Positions 14,930 through 27,100 of a DNA stretch of 64,000 nucleotides are shown here, in pieces. The stretch's first letter is position 1, and every line of letters begins with the position of its first letter. The notes beneath the pieces are model-generated. The model saw only the letters and a program-made list of their open reading frames with translations. It was not told the origin of the DNA and did not search any database. The position numbers and the translations under genes were made by a program. The stretch covers positions 1-64,000 of the forward strand of contig MU832644.1 in the NCBI GenBank assembly GCA_029204225.1, given 5' to 3'. This DNA is from Diphasiastrum complanatum. Lineage: Eukaryota > Streptophyta > Lycopodiopsida > Lycopodiales > Lycopodiaceae.

Positions 14930-16205
14930 CTAACTGCCCACCAAAAGAAATTTAGCATTTTTTGGTAAAGTAAACTTGAGCCCAGGGAACAATTCGTGTA
15001 GAAATAGGTTGTTTAAAATTTCATACAATCTTCCTCTCATGAAGCCATTATTTTGAGAAGAAAGAACAATGTATTTGACCTCATCCATAAAGGTATCGTG
15101 TTCGCTACAACAGTACATGGAAGCAATAGTTTGAGCGACAATCACTTTATACGAGTTCATAATTGGCCTATTGGCAGTTAAGTGTATATACTGAAAAATC
15201 GAAAACGGAAGTTCCCATCTTTTGTCAAATTTTTTCATATGAAACTTTCCTGATAAAGAATCAAAGGTAGTGGTAATATTCAAAAAATTAATCGTGTTAT
15301 CCGAACCGTCTTCTTTTTCAATAGTGAGGTACTCCAAGGGATAGATCCATAAGGCATTATCATCGATACGATGTTGCTCCTTGTCTAGAAATACAAGAGC
15401 ATCTATGATGAGAGTATAAGTGACAAAAGCATAATCATTGTTGAAAAGATCATCCTTTTCTTCAAATTGTTGCTCCAAAGTAATGGTTGTTGCACTAGTA
15501 TCGTTACCTCTTCCTTTTTCATTTGCAAGCCTCTTCTTACATTCTTTGATATGATGCCCAAACTTCTTGCAATAGTGGCACTTACTCTTCTTCTTGGAGC
15601 CTTGTCCTTGATCTTGAGCTTTCTTAGGGCTTTGATCATGTTTGGAAGTGCTGGGGTTGGAAGAAGGCTTCCCATTACAATTGCCTTTACCTTTGCCTCT
15701 CACGAAGAAACCTTGATCTTGTTGCTCACCACCACCAAAGTTGATCCTTGTTTGCTCCTCTAGAAGAAGCAAGCCAACAAGTTCGTTGAAGGAGATTTGT
15801 TCTCCCCTAAGAGAAATGCTCAATGATGACAAAAATGGAAGGTAAGAATTAGGAAGAGAGTTGAGAGTAATAGATACAAATTGTGAGTCCTCAATCACCT
15901 CATCGACGTTGAGAAGTTCCTCTCGATGATCCTTGATCTTTGTCAAGTGGTTCGTAAGCAAATCACCTTCTTGCATCTTCAAGATAGAAAGTTGATTTCA
16001 AAGATAGACCACTTTTGCCACATTCTTTACTTGAAACATCTTGGCAAGAGTCTCCCAAGCACTTTTGAAAATCCTGCAAGAGCTAATATGTGGAAGCATA
16101 GATCTATTTCACCATAATGCAATGACGGAATGTGCTTGTTCATCTTGTTGATCCCACTTCTTTTGCTCATCGGAAGACACAACCGTTATTGATGAAGTAG
16201 TTGCC
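14930..16205 (-). pseudogene. Ty1/copia gag fragment with CCHC zinc knuckle and odd C-terminal extension
   Basis: Gag packages the element's RNA into cytoplasmic particles. On the minus strand, similarity begins near 16200 (EQKKWDQQDEQAHSVIALW, broken by stops) and becomes a clean 350-codon frame from 15982. Residues 1-80 are the C-terminal half of the copia gag domain, with IEDSQFVSITLNSLPNSY and RINFGG. A Gly/Lys/Ser-rich linker follows, then a zinc knuckle C135-C138-H143-C148 (CHYCKKFGHHIKEC). In the family the next domain is the aspartic protease with a W-DSG motif. Here about 190 residues follow that I cannot match to protease (for example KFHMKKFDKRWELPF and NNGFMRGRLYEILNN). The N terminus is degraded, so no functional start exists. 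Downstream it runs into the (GA)n tract. Confidence 0.65.
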
Positions 16206-16575
16206 CAGCCCATGACTGGATAGCTGTATGGTGCTGTTCCACCTGATTTTCGAACTGCTGAATCTTTTCTGAAGTAGCGATTTGAGAAGAATTTTCACTT
16301 TTGATAACTGCAACTTTCTTCTTGAGTGCTTCAATGGAAGTATCTAGCTTCTGAAGGTGCGATTGCACAGCGAGAAGTAGAGAATCATGGGAAGCAAGTT
16401 TCTCTCTATGATTGTTAAGGTATTCAAATAGATGGAGTTGATCTTCACGAAGAAGACAAACTAAGGTATATGTGGGGAGAGAAGCAGGTGCTTCTGGAGT
16501 GTCTAGAGTCAAGGGAATCGCTATAGTAGTTTCATTATTGGTAAACGGATTTGATGGAGAGATAGGAATCAGTTG
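16206..16575 (-). pseudogene. Coiled-coil, gag-like fragment
   Basis: A minus-strand frame of about 108 codons from 16512, open further upstream to about 16575. It encodes a proline-rich start (TLDTPEAPASLPTYT) and then a long heptad-like helix, with HLQKLDTSIEALKKKVAVIK and SEKIQQFENQVEQHHTAIQ. Predicted coiled coils of this kind are common near the N terminus of plant gypsy gag proteins, and that is my best guess. It lies between a truncated gypsy integrase and a copia gag, so both ends look like recombination or insertion joints. The sequence does not prove a function. Confidence 0.4.
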
Positions 16576-16855
16576 CTACGATGATGTATCGGCCCTGAGA
16601 TCCTTGCGCGGCAGGGTGAGTAGGACCGACATAATCCAGTCCCCATTTTTCAAACAGTGCTTGCGATAAAACCAGATGCAAGGGTTCATAATTCTGTCGA
16701 GTAGGCCGTCGTGCTCGTTGGCAAACATCACATGTCTGAATAAAATTTTTTGTGTCTTTATGAAGCGTAGGCCACCAACAACCTGATTGCAAAAGTTTGC
16801 GAACAATATTATCTGTAGAGAAGTGTCCTCCGCCCATGTCATCATGTGAAAACAT
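16576..16855 (-). pseudogene. Gypsy integrase, N-terminal part
   Basis: Integrase inserts the cDNA into the chromosome. The frame carries the zinc-binding HHCC region (H-GGHFSTDNIVRKLLQSG, then CDVCQR) and the start of the catalytic core, WGLDYVGPTHPAAQGSQG followed by YIIVATD, which contains the first catalytic Asp. After VATD the usual continuation is lost and unrelated sequence begins, so the second Asp and the Glu of the D,D-35-E triad are absent. The product would be inactive. Confidence 0.8.
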
Positions 16856-16891
16856 GATTAAATCTGGTACTTCATGCGGTAAAACACATCT

Positions 16892-17433
16892 TCATAAAAT
16901 ATTGTCTGATCCATGACGATACAATTGTCCTGCAATCAATTGATAAGGTTGAGCCTTATAAATCAATGGTCTCTTTTGTACTTTTGTCAAGGAGTCATTA
17001 GGTTGTCCTAGCATCAGGTACTTAACAATATTCGCTGCCCACTTAGGTACTGCTTCAACATAGAACAATGCAGCATCTGGTAGTTCATCATCCACTTCCG
17101 TATTAACTAGTGCGGATTCGATTTGTGAAACGTGATCGGCTAGATGATGTTGCTTGCCCTTTTGAACCACAACGCGAAAGTCAAATTTAGTCAATAACAA
17201 TAACCATCTTGCAATACGTCCAGTAGTGCACGTCTTGTTTACCAAGTAAAGTAACGGTTGGTGATCCGTATAAAATACAAAGTGAGTTTCCATGAGGTAG
17301 TGAATTTTCGAACAGAAAAAATCATGGCTAACGCTTCACATTCTATTGTTGAATAATTCCTCCCCAGATCTGTAAGCTGTCCGATTGCAAAGCGTATAGC
17401 ATAATCCTTCTTATAATCACCTGGTTGTATCAA
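16892..17433 (-). pseudogene. Gypsy RNase H
   Basis: Two adjoining frames. The first reads YAIRFAIGQLTDLGRNYSTI-ECEALAMIFSVRKF, with the conserved Y-TIECEALA motif. The second continues HFVFYTDHQPLLYLVNK and then GRIARWLLLLTKFDF-V, the usual TDH-PL and R---W---L--FDF motifs. A frameshift near 17290 separates them. It is followed by the spacer into the integrase zinc region (PYQLIAGQLYRHGSD). Confidence 0.8.
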
Positions 17434-17439
17434 AACTGA

Positions 17440-18300
17440 TCCAATGGCGTATTTTGAGACATCCGTATGAACATGAAATTCTATTGTCCAATCTGGAGAA
17501 CGCAGTATTGGTGCTGAAATTAATGCTTTTTTAAACTTTTCAAAGGCTTATAACGCTTCTACTGTCCAAATAGGAACAATAGTCAGTTTGTATATAGTCG
17601 TGCTAAATCCGCAAAGAAGATAATAAAAATCTGATAGTAGTTCGCATGACCCATAAACACATAAACTCCACGAATTGTTGTTGGCGGTGGCAATACCATG
17701 TCTCGATATTGCATGTCAACTCCATGGGAAACCCATATCTAGCATTTTTCTAGATTTAAAGAAATATGATATTTGCGACATCTTTCAAATACTTTCTCCA
17801 ATCGATCCAGGTGGTCTGCATCTGTACTAGACTCCCAAGTCATCCAAGTAAATTTCAAGGAATTTCAGTAGATAATCTTTAAAAGCAAATTGCATTACTC
17901 TTTGGAACGAACTTGGTGCATTACAGAGTCAAACGACATTACTTTGTAAGCATAGCTGCCCCATTCTGTTGCAAAAGCGGTTTTGTGGCGATTGGCAGGT
18001 GCAATCTTAACCTGGTTGTAAACACTAAATTCATCCAAGAAACTATAAGCTTCGGATCCAGCAAGGCGACTAAAATGCTTTCAGTAAAAGGTAACGGAAA
18101 GTGATCCTTCCGCGTCACTTTGTTCAATGCTTTGAAATTCACACAAATTCGCAATTTCTCATTTTTCTTAGGAACAATGACAATCGGTGAAATCCATTCG
18201 GTATGCTCGATCTCATAAATGAAATCGGCGTCAAGCAATCTCTGAAGTTCTTTCTTTATCAGGTCCGCAACATTAGGATTACAGCGATAGAACTTTGTAA
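17440..18300 (-). pseudogene. Gypsy reverse transcriptase, fragmented
   Basis: The N-terminal fingers and palm start are clear: WISPIVIVPKKNEKLRICV, then NFKALNKVTRKDHFPLPF. The frame then breaks near 17940. The C-terminal part is recognisable only by GHANYYQ-F near 17660, matching the conserved FLG-A-YYRRFI block. I could not find an intact YVDD/FLDD catalytic motif. The enzyme is dead. Confidence 0.75.
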
Positions 18301-18383
18301 CCTTCAGGTACTAAAGGTATGGTATGTTCAATAACTGATGTCGGAATACCCTTTGGATCTTGATAAGTCCATGCAAAGCAATC

Positions 18384-19342
18384 CTAATACTTAATAAGTA
18401 GCATGTGGAGTGCTTGATACTGTTCAGGATTAAGTTGTGATCCAACTTGTACAATCTTTTTCGGTTTTCCTAGTTCAGCAAGATTCATTGGTTGCGTCCT
18501 AGCTGGGCCATCGTAAATCCCTTTTGATTTTGGCATGTGTTCTTTAGGTTCACGATGTGCTTTAGGTAACATGATAACCACATCATCCAATGTATAACGT
18601 TTAAAATGCTCGGCATATCATGCTGGACTATATTTGTTTGTTCCTTTTTTAAAGGACTTGTCTTGGATCTTCGCTTAGCTTTCTTAGCAGGAATTGATCG
18701 TGGAGGTGATGACTTCCGAGATGATGATGTCTTGCTAGAATTCTGACTTGTAGAATCATCCTTGACTTTTCCTTTGTCTTTATCCAATAAGGGTGGCACA
18801 TTCTTTGAATCAATCTTTTGAGGAGGATTTTTCCATTTCAGGACCGTATTATAATGTTGCTTAGCTTGTTTCTCTGTCATCAATCATGTGATCCTATCTT
18901 CTTTCAATATAATTGCTTTAGGCGGTTTTATTGTTGGTTCATCAGGAACATTACGCACTCCAAATCTGGTCGGATCCATATGATTTAGAATCTCTTCATC
19001 TGTAAGTTCAGCATTGCCATCATAAGTCAAGGCATGACTCACATGTATGAGATCATCCTCAATCGGATCTGGTATAGGTTCCGTTGATATCCAGGCTACA
19101 TTCAGCACATTCAGTGGAAATGTGATTGGTGTATCCAAAGTTTGATCTAATAAGGAAATCTCGCTCAAATCGGATTGATTATCTTGTTGACACATATATG
19201 CTGCTGTACAATCAATCGTTGCAAGAGCTTCATTCCAGTTGACAGTATCCATTTGAGAATTGTAATGAGCTCCCAATTTTTTCTCTGGATGGTAACAAGT
19301 GTGATCCGTTGTTGACGAATCATCATCTTCTTTTTGAACCAC
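18384..19342 (-). pseudogene. Gypsy protease-RT linker
   Basis: Two frames cover about 1 kb between protease and RT. The first is acidic (DDDSSTTDHTCYHPEKKLG, IPDPIEDDLIHVSHALTYDG). The second is Lys/Ser-rich (STSQNSSKTSSSRKSSPPRS, AKKAKRRSKTSPLKKEQ). There is no recognisable enzyme. Long spacers at this place occur in Athila/Tat-group elements. The frames are separated by a stop near 18884. Confidence 0.5.
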
Positions 19343-20118
19343 TAGTTTGATAGTCCAAGTTGTAGGGTCAACTTTAATTGCATGTTCACGATTTTTAAAC
19401 GTGATTTTCCGGTACTCCAGTTATGAATTACTTGCGCAACTCGTAACCATGGACGTCCCAATAGAACTCGGTAGACATTTGGCGCTTCTGGTAAGTCCAT
19501 CACTACAAAAGTAATGACGAACTGTACTCCCACAATTCTGACAGGTATATCTCCAACCATTCCTCGTGAATGAACTGTCGTTTGATCGGCTAGCTTAATG
19601 GCAAAAGTAACAGGCTTGATCTTTGTAAGGCCCCATTTTGCACATAGCTTTGTAAAAATCAGATTAACTCCTGAATCGCCATCTATCACAGCTGCTTCCT
19701 TAAGAAATTGTGTATGCTGTATCGGCAGAGTGATATTCTTTTGTTCACTTTCCCAAGCGGCTCCAACATGGAATACTTCGTTAGATTCTTCAAATCTAGC
19801 GCAAAAAAGTGGCTCCTGATGGACTTTTGGTTTGACTTGAGCTAACTTTTGCACTAAGACTTCTTTTGCTTTTGGCACCAACTTGAGGAACTCTCCCAAT
19901 GAAATATTGATCTTACTAGACAAAATATTCATGAGCAGTTCTGTTTGTAGCGCTTCCGGTTTAGTCATCTTGAAGGGTTCTTCATGATGATGCAACTGGT
20001 CATTCATATCCGTACGTGAATTTCTTGGTGGCTGCAATGATGAAGAATGAACTTCTACTGTTGCTTTAGCAGCTTCAAGCTCCTCTTCTTCTTGCAGATG
20101 TTTAATCCACTGTCTCAT
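19342..20118 (-). pseudogene. Gypsy aspartic protease region
   Basis: The protease matures the gag-pol polyprotein in the particle. In this 258-codon frame the active-site loop appears as AAVIDGDSGVNLIF, an Asp-Ser-Gly triad preceded by hydrophobic residues. The flap and second half follow as DIPVRIVGVQFVITFVVMD and RVLLGRPWLR, the conserved LLGRPWL motif that ends retropepsin domains in this lineage. The upstream half is a helical spacer (EEPFKMTKPEALQTELL). This is the best-preserved coding segment of the element. There is a frameshift before and a stop after it. Confidence 0.8.
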
Positions 20119-20289
20119 ATCCTGATATCTTCATTTTTCTGCATGAGGATTTGGATAGACTCCCGATGTTGTTGGTGTATCGTTCAATGGTATAGAATCA
20201 GCAGGTACTGGATCCGCTACTGGTTCTTTTTGCTTCTATGCTCTGGTGACCACCATCAAGGGTGCACTTGGTTGCTGGTCTTTGCTTGA

Positions 20290-21240
20290 TTGTTATTAAA
20301 TTTACAGGAGCTGTAGCTGGTGGTGGCTTAGGTCCTGCTGGACAGTCTATATAGCAATGCCCATAACCACAGTCACGACTAAATAGTACAAATTTTCCTT
20401 TATTTGGACATTCTGCAACTCTATGATTTTCTCCACATGCAAAACATCCAAGTGGTGCTCTGGTCCAATTTCTAGAGGCTTGTTGTTGAGTGGCAGCATA
20501 AATAGCATATTGTTCTAAAGATCCTCTGAAGATCCACCTTCTTGATCAGTACCATAGTTCCATTGCTCAGCACTTATGTACGGTTTTGGTTCCATCAAAT
20601 TGGCAGGAGGAGCGGAGTGCTTTGGTGGGGCAGGTAAGGCTAAATGTTCCGGGTATCCAAGAGTAGATTGTCGCGGTCTAGCTATTGGATTGCCTCCATA
20701 CTGTGGTTCTCGATATCCCATTTGGACATACCGTTGTTGAATTATCCGAGGGTTGAAGTTGTAAAAAGCAGTCTCATGATCAGGTGAATTACACAAATGG
20801 CAAACACTGATTTCCATTCGTTTTTTCAATTGAGGACACTTATTCATTGTGTTATTTCTTGTACAAATAGAACACCAGACATATTCCTTGGTAGAAAAAG
20901 TCTTCGCAAACTTTTTAGGTTTCTTGTTCGCTTGTCCGTGAAAATTTTCCAATGCCTTGATCTTCTCATCAAATTGCGACTGCAACTTTTCCATCTGTTT
21001 CTACTGGTTCTTCCCAAGTTTCTCGAACTCATTGAGCATCATTTCTGCAGTAGCATTGGCATTCATTGATGCAATAGTGATGGATGTCGTAGTAGTCTGC
21101 CTTGATGTATAGGGCAACATACTAATATTCGGCTCATCATTTGAATCTTCATCCTCCTCCCGAATCGCATCGTCCATAGCATTTTGCAAGAGTGCATACT
21201 CATTATGACGTTTCAGCTCACGTCTATCCGTTTAGGTAGA
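20290..21240 (-). pseudogene. Gypsy gag remnant with zinc knuckles
   Basis: Pieces of gag in two or three frames. An acidic segment (DDAIREEDEDSNDEPN) is followed by a short coiled coil (MEKLQSQFDEKIKALENF). Cys-rich blocks CSICTRNNTMNKCP and CHLCNSPDHET come next, and after a frameshift CFACGENHRVAECP-KGKF. The central Pro/Tyr-rich part (LALPAPPKHSAPPANL) is typical of low-complexity gag linkers. The large capsid domain expected upstream of the knuckles is not recognisable, so gag seems to be internally deleted as well as frameshifted. Confidence 0.6.
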
Positions 21241-21760
21241 CCTGACAAAAATCACATAATCATGGCATTTTCGTTAATCAGCCGAGCGAATCTTCTTTTT
21301 TTGTATTTTTAGGGTTTTGGTGATTTTTTGGTGTTTTTTTGCGGTTTTTTTTATGTTTCTAGAAATCTGTTGAGAATTAATTTTTGCCCTTCAAACTGAA
21401 GGTTTTATGGACAAAATTGAAGGTGTTTGCAACTCGGCGAAGGTTTTTTGAAAGAGGGTAAAAAGTTATCAGCTCTGATGACAATTTATGTCTCTTTTTG
21501 ACCAAAATCTGGCAGATTTGACAGATTTTTGTTGTTTTTTTTATATCTCAGATGCAAATGGATCTTAAGATTTGTGATCTGAATAGCTTTCCCTGTTTTA
21601 TAATCAGATTAGATTTTAAACAACTAAATCCACTCAAATCAAGCAAAATCACTTGCAAACTAACCCTAAATGCAAATCTAACACTATTCATGCCATGACA
21701 GATGCCTAATGCAAGCTAACCATCCAACAAACATGCTGCAAATTGAAAAATTGCCGTAGC

Positions 21761-21778
21761 TCCCCGGCAACGGCGCCA
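21761..21778 (-). promoter_or_regulatory. Primer-binding site, tRNA-Asp
   Basis: Minus-strand TGGCGCCGTTGCCGGGGA is complementary to the 3' end (with CCA) of plant tRNA-Asp. It lies 4 bases inside the LTR end at 21783, the normal spacing. It primes minus-strand cDNA synthesis. Confidence 0.85.
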
Positions 21779-21782
21779 AAAT

Positions 21783-22162
21783 TGTAGGGGGTTTCTTTTC
21801 TTGCCTAACCTGAATCCAAGATCTAGTCAATCTAGCATCAAAGAGACGAAGTTAGTTGTCGCGCGTAGGTTCGTTTCCATGAGAGCGATAGTGTAGTTCA
21901 GATTTCAATCATGAATGTAGGATTCACATTTAACTCTAACATCCATTAACCCTACGATCCACAACAAAGATAGCTTACCCTTTCTCTCTCTCCCTTTCTC
22001 TCTCATAAAAAATATAATAACACACAATCTCAATAACATTCAGATCCAACAATTAGCAAACCCAAAGAAAGCATGAGAGATGGAGGAGGAAAGAAGAAGA
22101 GCAAGGACATTCATCAATCCAATTCTGAAGGGAACCAATCTGCTTTATTGAAATGAGAAAAT
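21783..22162 (-). repeat. 5' LTR of the gypsy element, interrupted
   Basis: On the minus strand the LTR ends CCCCCTACA next to the primer site. At its other side it is cut at 22162 by the copia LTR start, and no continuation was found beyond the copia element. A second copy of the family is at 4342-4640. Confidence 0.75.
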
Positions 22163-22892
22163 TGTGAAGATTATTAAAATATGATCTTCCTACCTTGAGT
22201 TTGGGGTCATGACCATGATAATTTCCACTAGATTTCATGTTGTATATATAAGGAGTGTGAATTGAGAACATATCCTTCTAGTGTAGCTCGGATTTGAGCT
22301 AGATAGGTTTAATTGTAATGACATGCAGATGTTTTGATAGCATGCAAAGTCTTACTGTATGCATGCAAGCCACATGCAATCAGTGCATGCAACATGCAAA
22401 GTAGTTTCTGTGATCTACACATGTCTAGGCAATTTTATGAGTTGACATGCAGTATATGGACCATACATGCATGCAGTTATACATGTGGATCTCTGGTAGG
22501 TGAATTAGTTCAGTTAAGTGGACTTTCCATGCAACTCCACTATAGGAATTCGAGTCTCTCTCATGTAGGGAAAGCTGGACATGTTTTCCCATATTGTGAA
22601 TATTGAGATTTTGGTGTTTTGGACTCATTCTCTCTCTACCCGAGTTTTCTATGTATGATTTTCTCTCTCTCCCTGAGAGCAGCCTCTTTTTCCCATACTG
22701 AACACTTAGAATTATTTCTGACATTCATTTCTCATAGTGAAGAGTTAGATTTTTTCATCAGATGTATGCCATTGTGCTCTTGCCTTAGATTTTTCAAGCA
22801 TATGGTTCTTTGATCAATCTTGTGCAATCACAACACCTCAATAAGATCCTGTAGGGTGTGTGGTGAAGTTCACACGTGCTAAAAGCTTCACA
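22163..22892 (+). repeat. 5' LTR of the copia element
   Basis: 730 bp, TGTGAAGATT...GCTTCACA. A TATA-like TATATATAAGG lies near 22243. The middle holds clustered CATGCA/GCATGC words (22320-22480). It matches 27521-27809 over its first ~289 bp. Confidence 0.9.
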
Positions 22893-22904
22893 TGGTATCA
22901 GAGC
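22893..22904 (+). promoter_or_regulatory. Primer-binding site, initiator Met-tRNA
   Basis: TGGTATCAGAGC directly abuts the LTR end, the canonical plant copia primer site. Confidence 0.92.
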
Positions 22905-23667
22905 TTCATTGTTTGAAGAGGTGAGGGAGTATACATCAGATCATCAGTGTTTTTGCTTGCAGGAACTCGGATTTTGGAAAAGGATTCAAACTCGCTGAGA
23001 AAAAAGCAATCTGTGGATCATAAGTTGATCAAATCAAGGCTGATCTGATCCAACGGAGCTCTGTACGGATAGAGAGCTCACACATGTGAAATCAGCCGTC
23101 ATTAATGAGTGCTACTTCTCAAGGAATGATCCAAATTTGATGTTCTATAGCTTGTTGGATAGGTATTGGAGAGTAGAATGTGTTGCTCTTGTTTCTAGAT
23201 CAATTTGATTTGTTTTTAGAAGAGCTTTAGGCAATCAGAGAGTTTGAGAGGGTACTCAACTCGTGGGATATGCCAAAGTGAGCACACATCTGTCTTTTTC
23301 ACCATTTTTCATCAATTTTCACTGTCAATCAAGTAGGATTGGATAGAAGTGAGTGTTCTGAGGTCTTAGACTTTTCATTTCACACATATTACTGTGTTTG
23401 AGTTGAAAGTAAGTTCCTAGGGAGTTTTTCAGTACATTGAAACTCGTGGGAGAGATAGACTTCTTGCTTGCATGTGCTTCTTCTTTTGTGACTGAAGCAA
23501 GATCCAAATTCAAGATAGATTGATTTTCTGTATTGAGAATTTGTTCTCACATCTGTTGCTAGATTTTATAGGGTGGATCAACATCTGTGTTAGATCCTAG
23601 ATTGAGATAGCAAGCAACATCCTTTCAACTCCATTCTTTGTCATAACTAGAATTTCTCACCAAGAAG

Positions 23668-24168
23668 ATGTCTTCATCTGGTTCACATTTCTTAGAGCAC
23701 AGTGAGAGATTAACATCTTCCAATTATGCAATGTGGAAGATCAGAATGGAATCATTGTTGATTAGTAATGGATATTGTGAGTGGAGCTGAAGAAGAACCT
23801 GCTGCACGTAACGAAGCTGCAGCATTCCACAAAAGAACCAGAATTGCCCTTCATTTTATAAAAATGAATGTTACCAAAGAAGTGTTAAGAGAGATCAGTA
23901 CATGCACCACTGCCAAGGAAGCTTGGGATACTCAATCAAAAATACTTCTAGATTGCTTACACTTAGAAACCAAATATTTCTAAGTTATCAGAGAGTAGAT
24001 GAGAGTGCTTCATCATATGTCATGAGAGTTAAGGATTTTCATCAAGAGTTAGCTGGCATTAGTGATGCTCTTAAGAACACTGAACTTGTTCAAGTAGTCC
24101 TAAATGGACTTAGAGATGAGTATGACAATATTGTGTAGACTTATGTTGTTAGAGAGGATCTTCCATCC
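23668..24168 (+). pseudogene. Copia gag, broken
   Basis: It starts with an ATG at 23668 (MSSSGSHFLEHSERLTSSNY, then AMWKIRMESLL), the UBN2-type gag start with its NY--W---M signature. It shifts frame near 23768, continuing ARNEAAAFHKRTRIALHFIK and TTAKEAWDTQSKI. It shifts again near 23980 to DESASSYVMRVKDFHQEL, then DEYDNIV and a TAG at about 24136. Without that TAG the frame would run straight into pol at 24169. The product would be the particle protein. The lesions are two frameshifts and one nonsense codon. Confidence 0.85.
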
Positions 24169-27100
24169 TTGGAGACACTACAAGGTGTTCTCATTGCTGA
24201 AGAAAGCAGGCAAGAGAACAAAATGCTGAGGATCAATAGACTTTCATTGAAAGATGGTGGAGATGACAAAGCACTCTTCATCAGAGACAAGTCAAGAGGC
24301 AAGGGCAAAGGACAACAACACTTCAAGAAGGACAAAGCCAAAGAAGGTGGTGAGGATCAGTCCTCACAACGTGCAACATCCAGTGTCAAGAAGAAGTTGT
24401 CAAAGATCAAGTGTTTTTTCTGTGGAAAGAAAGGACATTATGCATCAAAATGTTTCAAGAAGAATAACCAATCTAAGCAAGCTAACCTTACTAATGAGGA
24501 TGAGTGTGAGGGTGCAGAGAGTGAAAGAGAGGATTCATTAATGATGTCTACTTTTTCATCTTTCCCTTTTAAGAATGAAGAAGTCTGGTGGATAGATAGT
24601 GGGGCTAGTTCCCACATGTCTAGTTCTAGGAACTCTTTCACTAATCTCATGCCATGTTTAGGTGCAAAAAGGTCCATCTATACTGCTAATGATGTAGAGG
24701 GTAGGATTGAAGGAATAGGTAGCATTCCATTACATGCATCATCATCAAAATCGTTTTGCTTACACGATGTATTGTATGTACCTAAATTGACTAAGAATCT
24801 CATTAGTGTAGGACAATTGTTTGATAGTGGATTGGATGTCAAGTTTCAAGTTGACAAGTGTATAATCTCAAGAGAAAATGAAGTTATTGCTAGAGGATCT
24901 AGAATTGGTAAGTTGTACAAACTAGATTCTAGGGAGAGTGCTAACATTTCAGATATTGCTTATGAGACCAAGGTTCTACAGGAGGATCTGTGGCATAAGA
25001 GATTGGGTCATCCCAATTTCAAAACCATGCAATCTATGGTCAAAGAAGGAAAATTTGTTGGTCTACCAAAGACTCTGTCAAAGGAGCTTCTACCTTGTGA
25101 AGCTTGTGTGCTGGCAACGTCACACAGAAGGCCTTTTCCTAGATCAAGTATCAAGACAAAGCAACTATTTGAACTTGTAAAATCAGATGTTCATTTCTCA
25201 TCAACTAAGAGCAAAGGAGGAGCCAACTGCTTTGTCTCTTTTGTGGATGATTATACAAGACATTCTTGGATATATATGTTGTCTTCAAAAGCCATGGTTT
25301 ATGATGTTTTTCTTACTTTTAAAGCTTATGTAGAGAAGCAGTTTCCTTTCAAGATAAAAGATTTAAGAAGTGATAGTGGAGGGGAATACATTTCCAATAA
25401 GTTTAAAGACTTTTGTGAGAGAGAGGGTATTCAAAGAAAGTTTTCTTGTTCATATACTCCTCAGCAAAATGGAGTTGCTAAGAGAAAAAATAGAACTTTG
25501 TGTGAATGTGCAAAAGCCATTAGGCTGGAAGCTTCTCTGCCTAAAGAATTTTGGGGAGAGGCAGTTGCATGTGCAAACTATCTTTGTAATAGGCTTCCAA
25601 ATTTTGCAATAGGAGGAAAGACACCATTTGAGATGTTGTATAAGAAAAAGCCTAAGGTATATCATCTTAGGATTTTTGGCTGTGTATGCTTTGTGCATGT
25701 AGCTATAGAAACTAGGAAGAAGGAAGATCCTAGTGCAGTGAAAAGAATTTTTGTAGGTTATGCATCTACTAAAAAAGCATACAAGATTTATTTGCCCTCT
25801 GGTGACAAAAATGTTGTTGGTAGAGATGTGGTCTTCCATGAAGATCAGAAATTTAACTTGGATGATGTTCAGATCAAAGAGACTCATGCAAGATCAATCA
25901 TCAATCTTGATGCTATTCAAGAAGAGGTGAGGCCGAGGCTTGAGGAGGAGCAGATTCAAGCTATCACACCAAGAAGATCTACACGAGCAAGATCTGAGCC
26001 AAGGAGGCTCACATATGATGAAGAAGGAAGACAAGTGGAAGGTGAAACTTCCTATCATGCACTTTTTATATCAGATGAAGAGCCTAAGGATGTCCAAGAA
26101 GCTTTTCAATCCAAGAAGTGGGTTCAAGCAATGACCCAAGAATTTGAAGCCTTGACGTCAAATAACACATGGGAGCTTGTGGAGCCACCAAACAACATGC
26201 ATGTAATTGGATGTAAGTGGGTATTCAGAATAAAGTATAAAACAAGACTTTGTGCTAAAGGCTACTCTCAGATTAAAGGTCTTGATTATGAAGATACCTT
26301 TGCACCAGTTGCAAAGGTGGTAACAATTCGAATACTCATCTCTCTTGCATGTTTTCACAAATGGAGTATGTTCCAGTTTGATGTTTCTAATGCATTTCTC
26401 AATGGTCACCTTGAGGAGGAGATTTATATGGAGCAACCTCCAGGTTTTGTGAAGAAAGGTGATGAATCAAAAGTTTGTCTTTTGGTCAAAAGTCTGTATG
26501 GACTGAAACAGGCACCAAGGTCTTGGTATGCAAGGCTCAATTCTTATCTCATATCACTCAGATTTTGTCTAAGTGAATATGACCCTTCTCTGTATTATAA
26601 GTTTGTAGATAACTTTGTAATTATTCTTCTCATCTATGTAGATGATATCATTCTTTGTGGAAACAGTGAGAAGTTAGTTGAAGAAACTAAGCATGCACTT
26701 GGTACTGAGTTTAAATTGCAGGACTTAGGAGTTCTTCACTATATTCTTGGCCTTGAAATAGATTTTTGGAAAGGTCATGCATTTATAAGCCAAAGTAGAT
26801 ATGCACTTTCCATGCTCGGAAAATTTCATATGGAGAACTGTAAAGGCATAGATACACCTATGGAGCACACTGTAAAAGTTTCTATTAAAGATGATGAAAA
26901 ATCCTTTGAGGACATCACTCTTTATAGGAGTCTTATTGGCTCACTTATTTGGTTAACAGTGATTAGGCCTGATCTAAGCTTTTGTGTTCATAAGCTAAGT
27001 CAACACATGCAGGATCCAAAATTATATCATTGGAGCTTTTTCAGATTCAGATTTTGCAGGAGACAGGTTGGATAGGAAATCCACAAGTTCTTACACTATA

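Larger units (their letters stand above)
16576..22162 (-). mobile_element. Decayed Ty3/gypsy element (Athila/Tat-like), 3'-truncated
   Basis: Reading down the minus strand the order is LTR (22162-21783), primer-binding site (21778-21761), gag with zinc knuckles, protease, a long linker, RT, RNase H, then the integrase N terminus and start of its core. This is the gypsy order, with integrase after RNase H. The tRNA-Asp primer site and the protease-RT spacing suggest the Athila/Tat side of the family. Coding is broken by many frameshifts and stops. The element ends abruptly near 16576 inside integrase, with no 3' LTR, and its 5' LTR is cut at 22162 by a copia insertion. It cannot be autonomous. 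Confidence 0.85.

Noticed and set aside
21761-21778. Possible tRNA-Asp gene
   Set aside because: Only the 18-base 3' end is present, without the rest of the cloverleaf. It is a retroelement primer-binding site.
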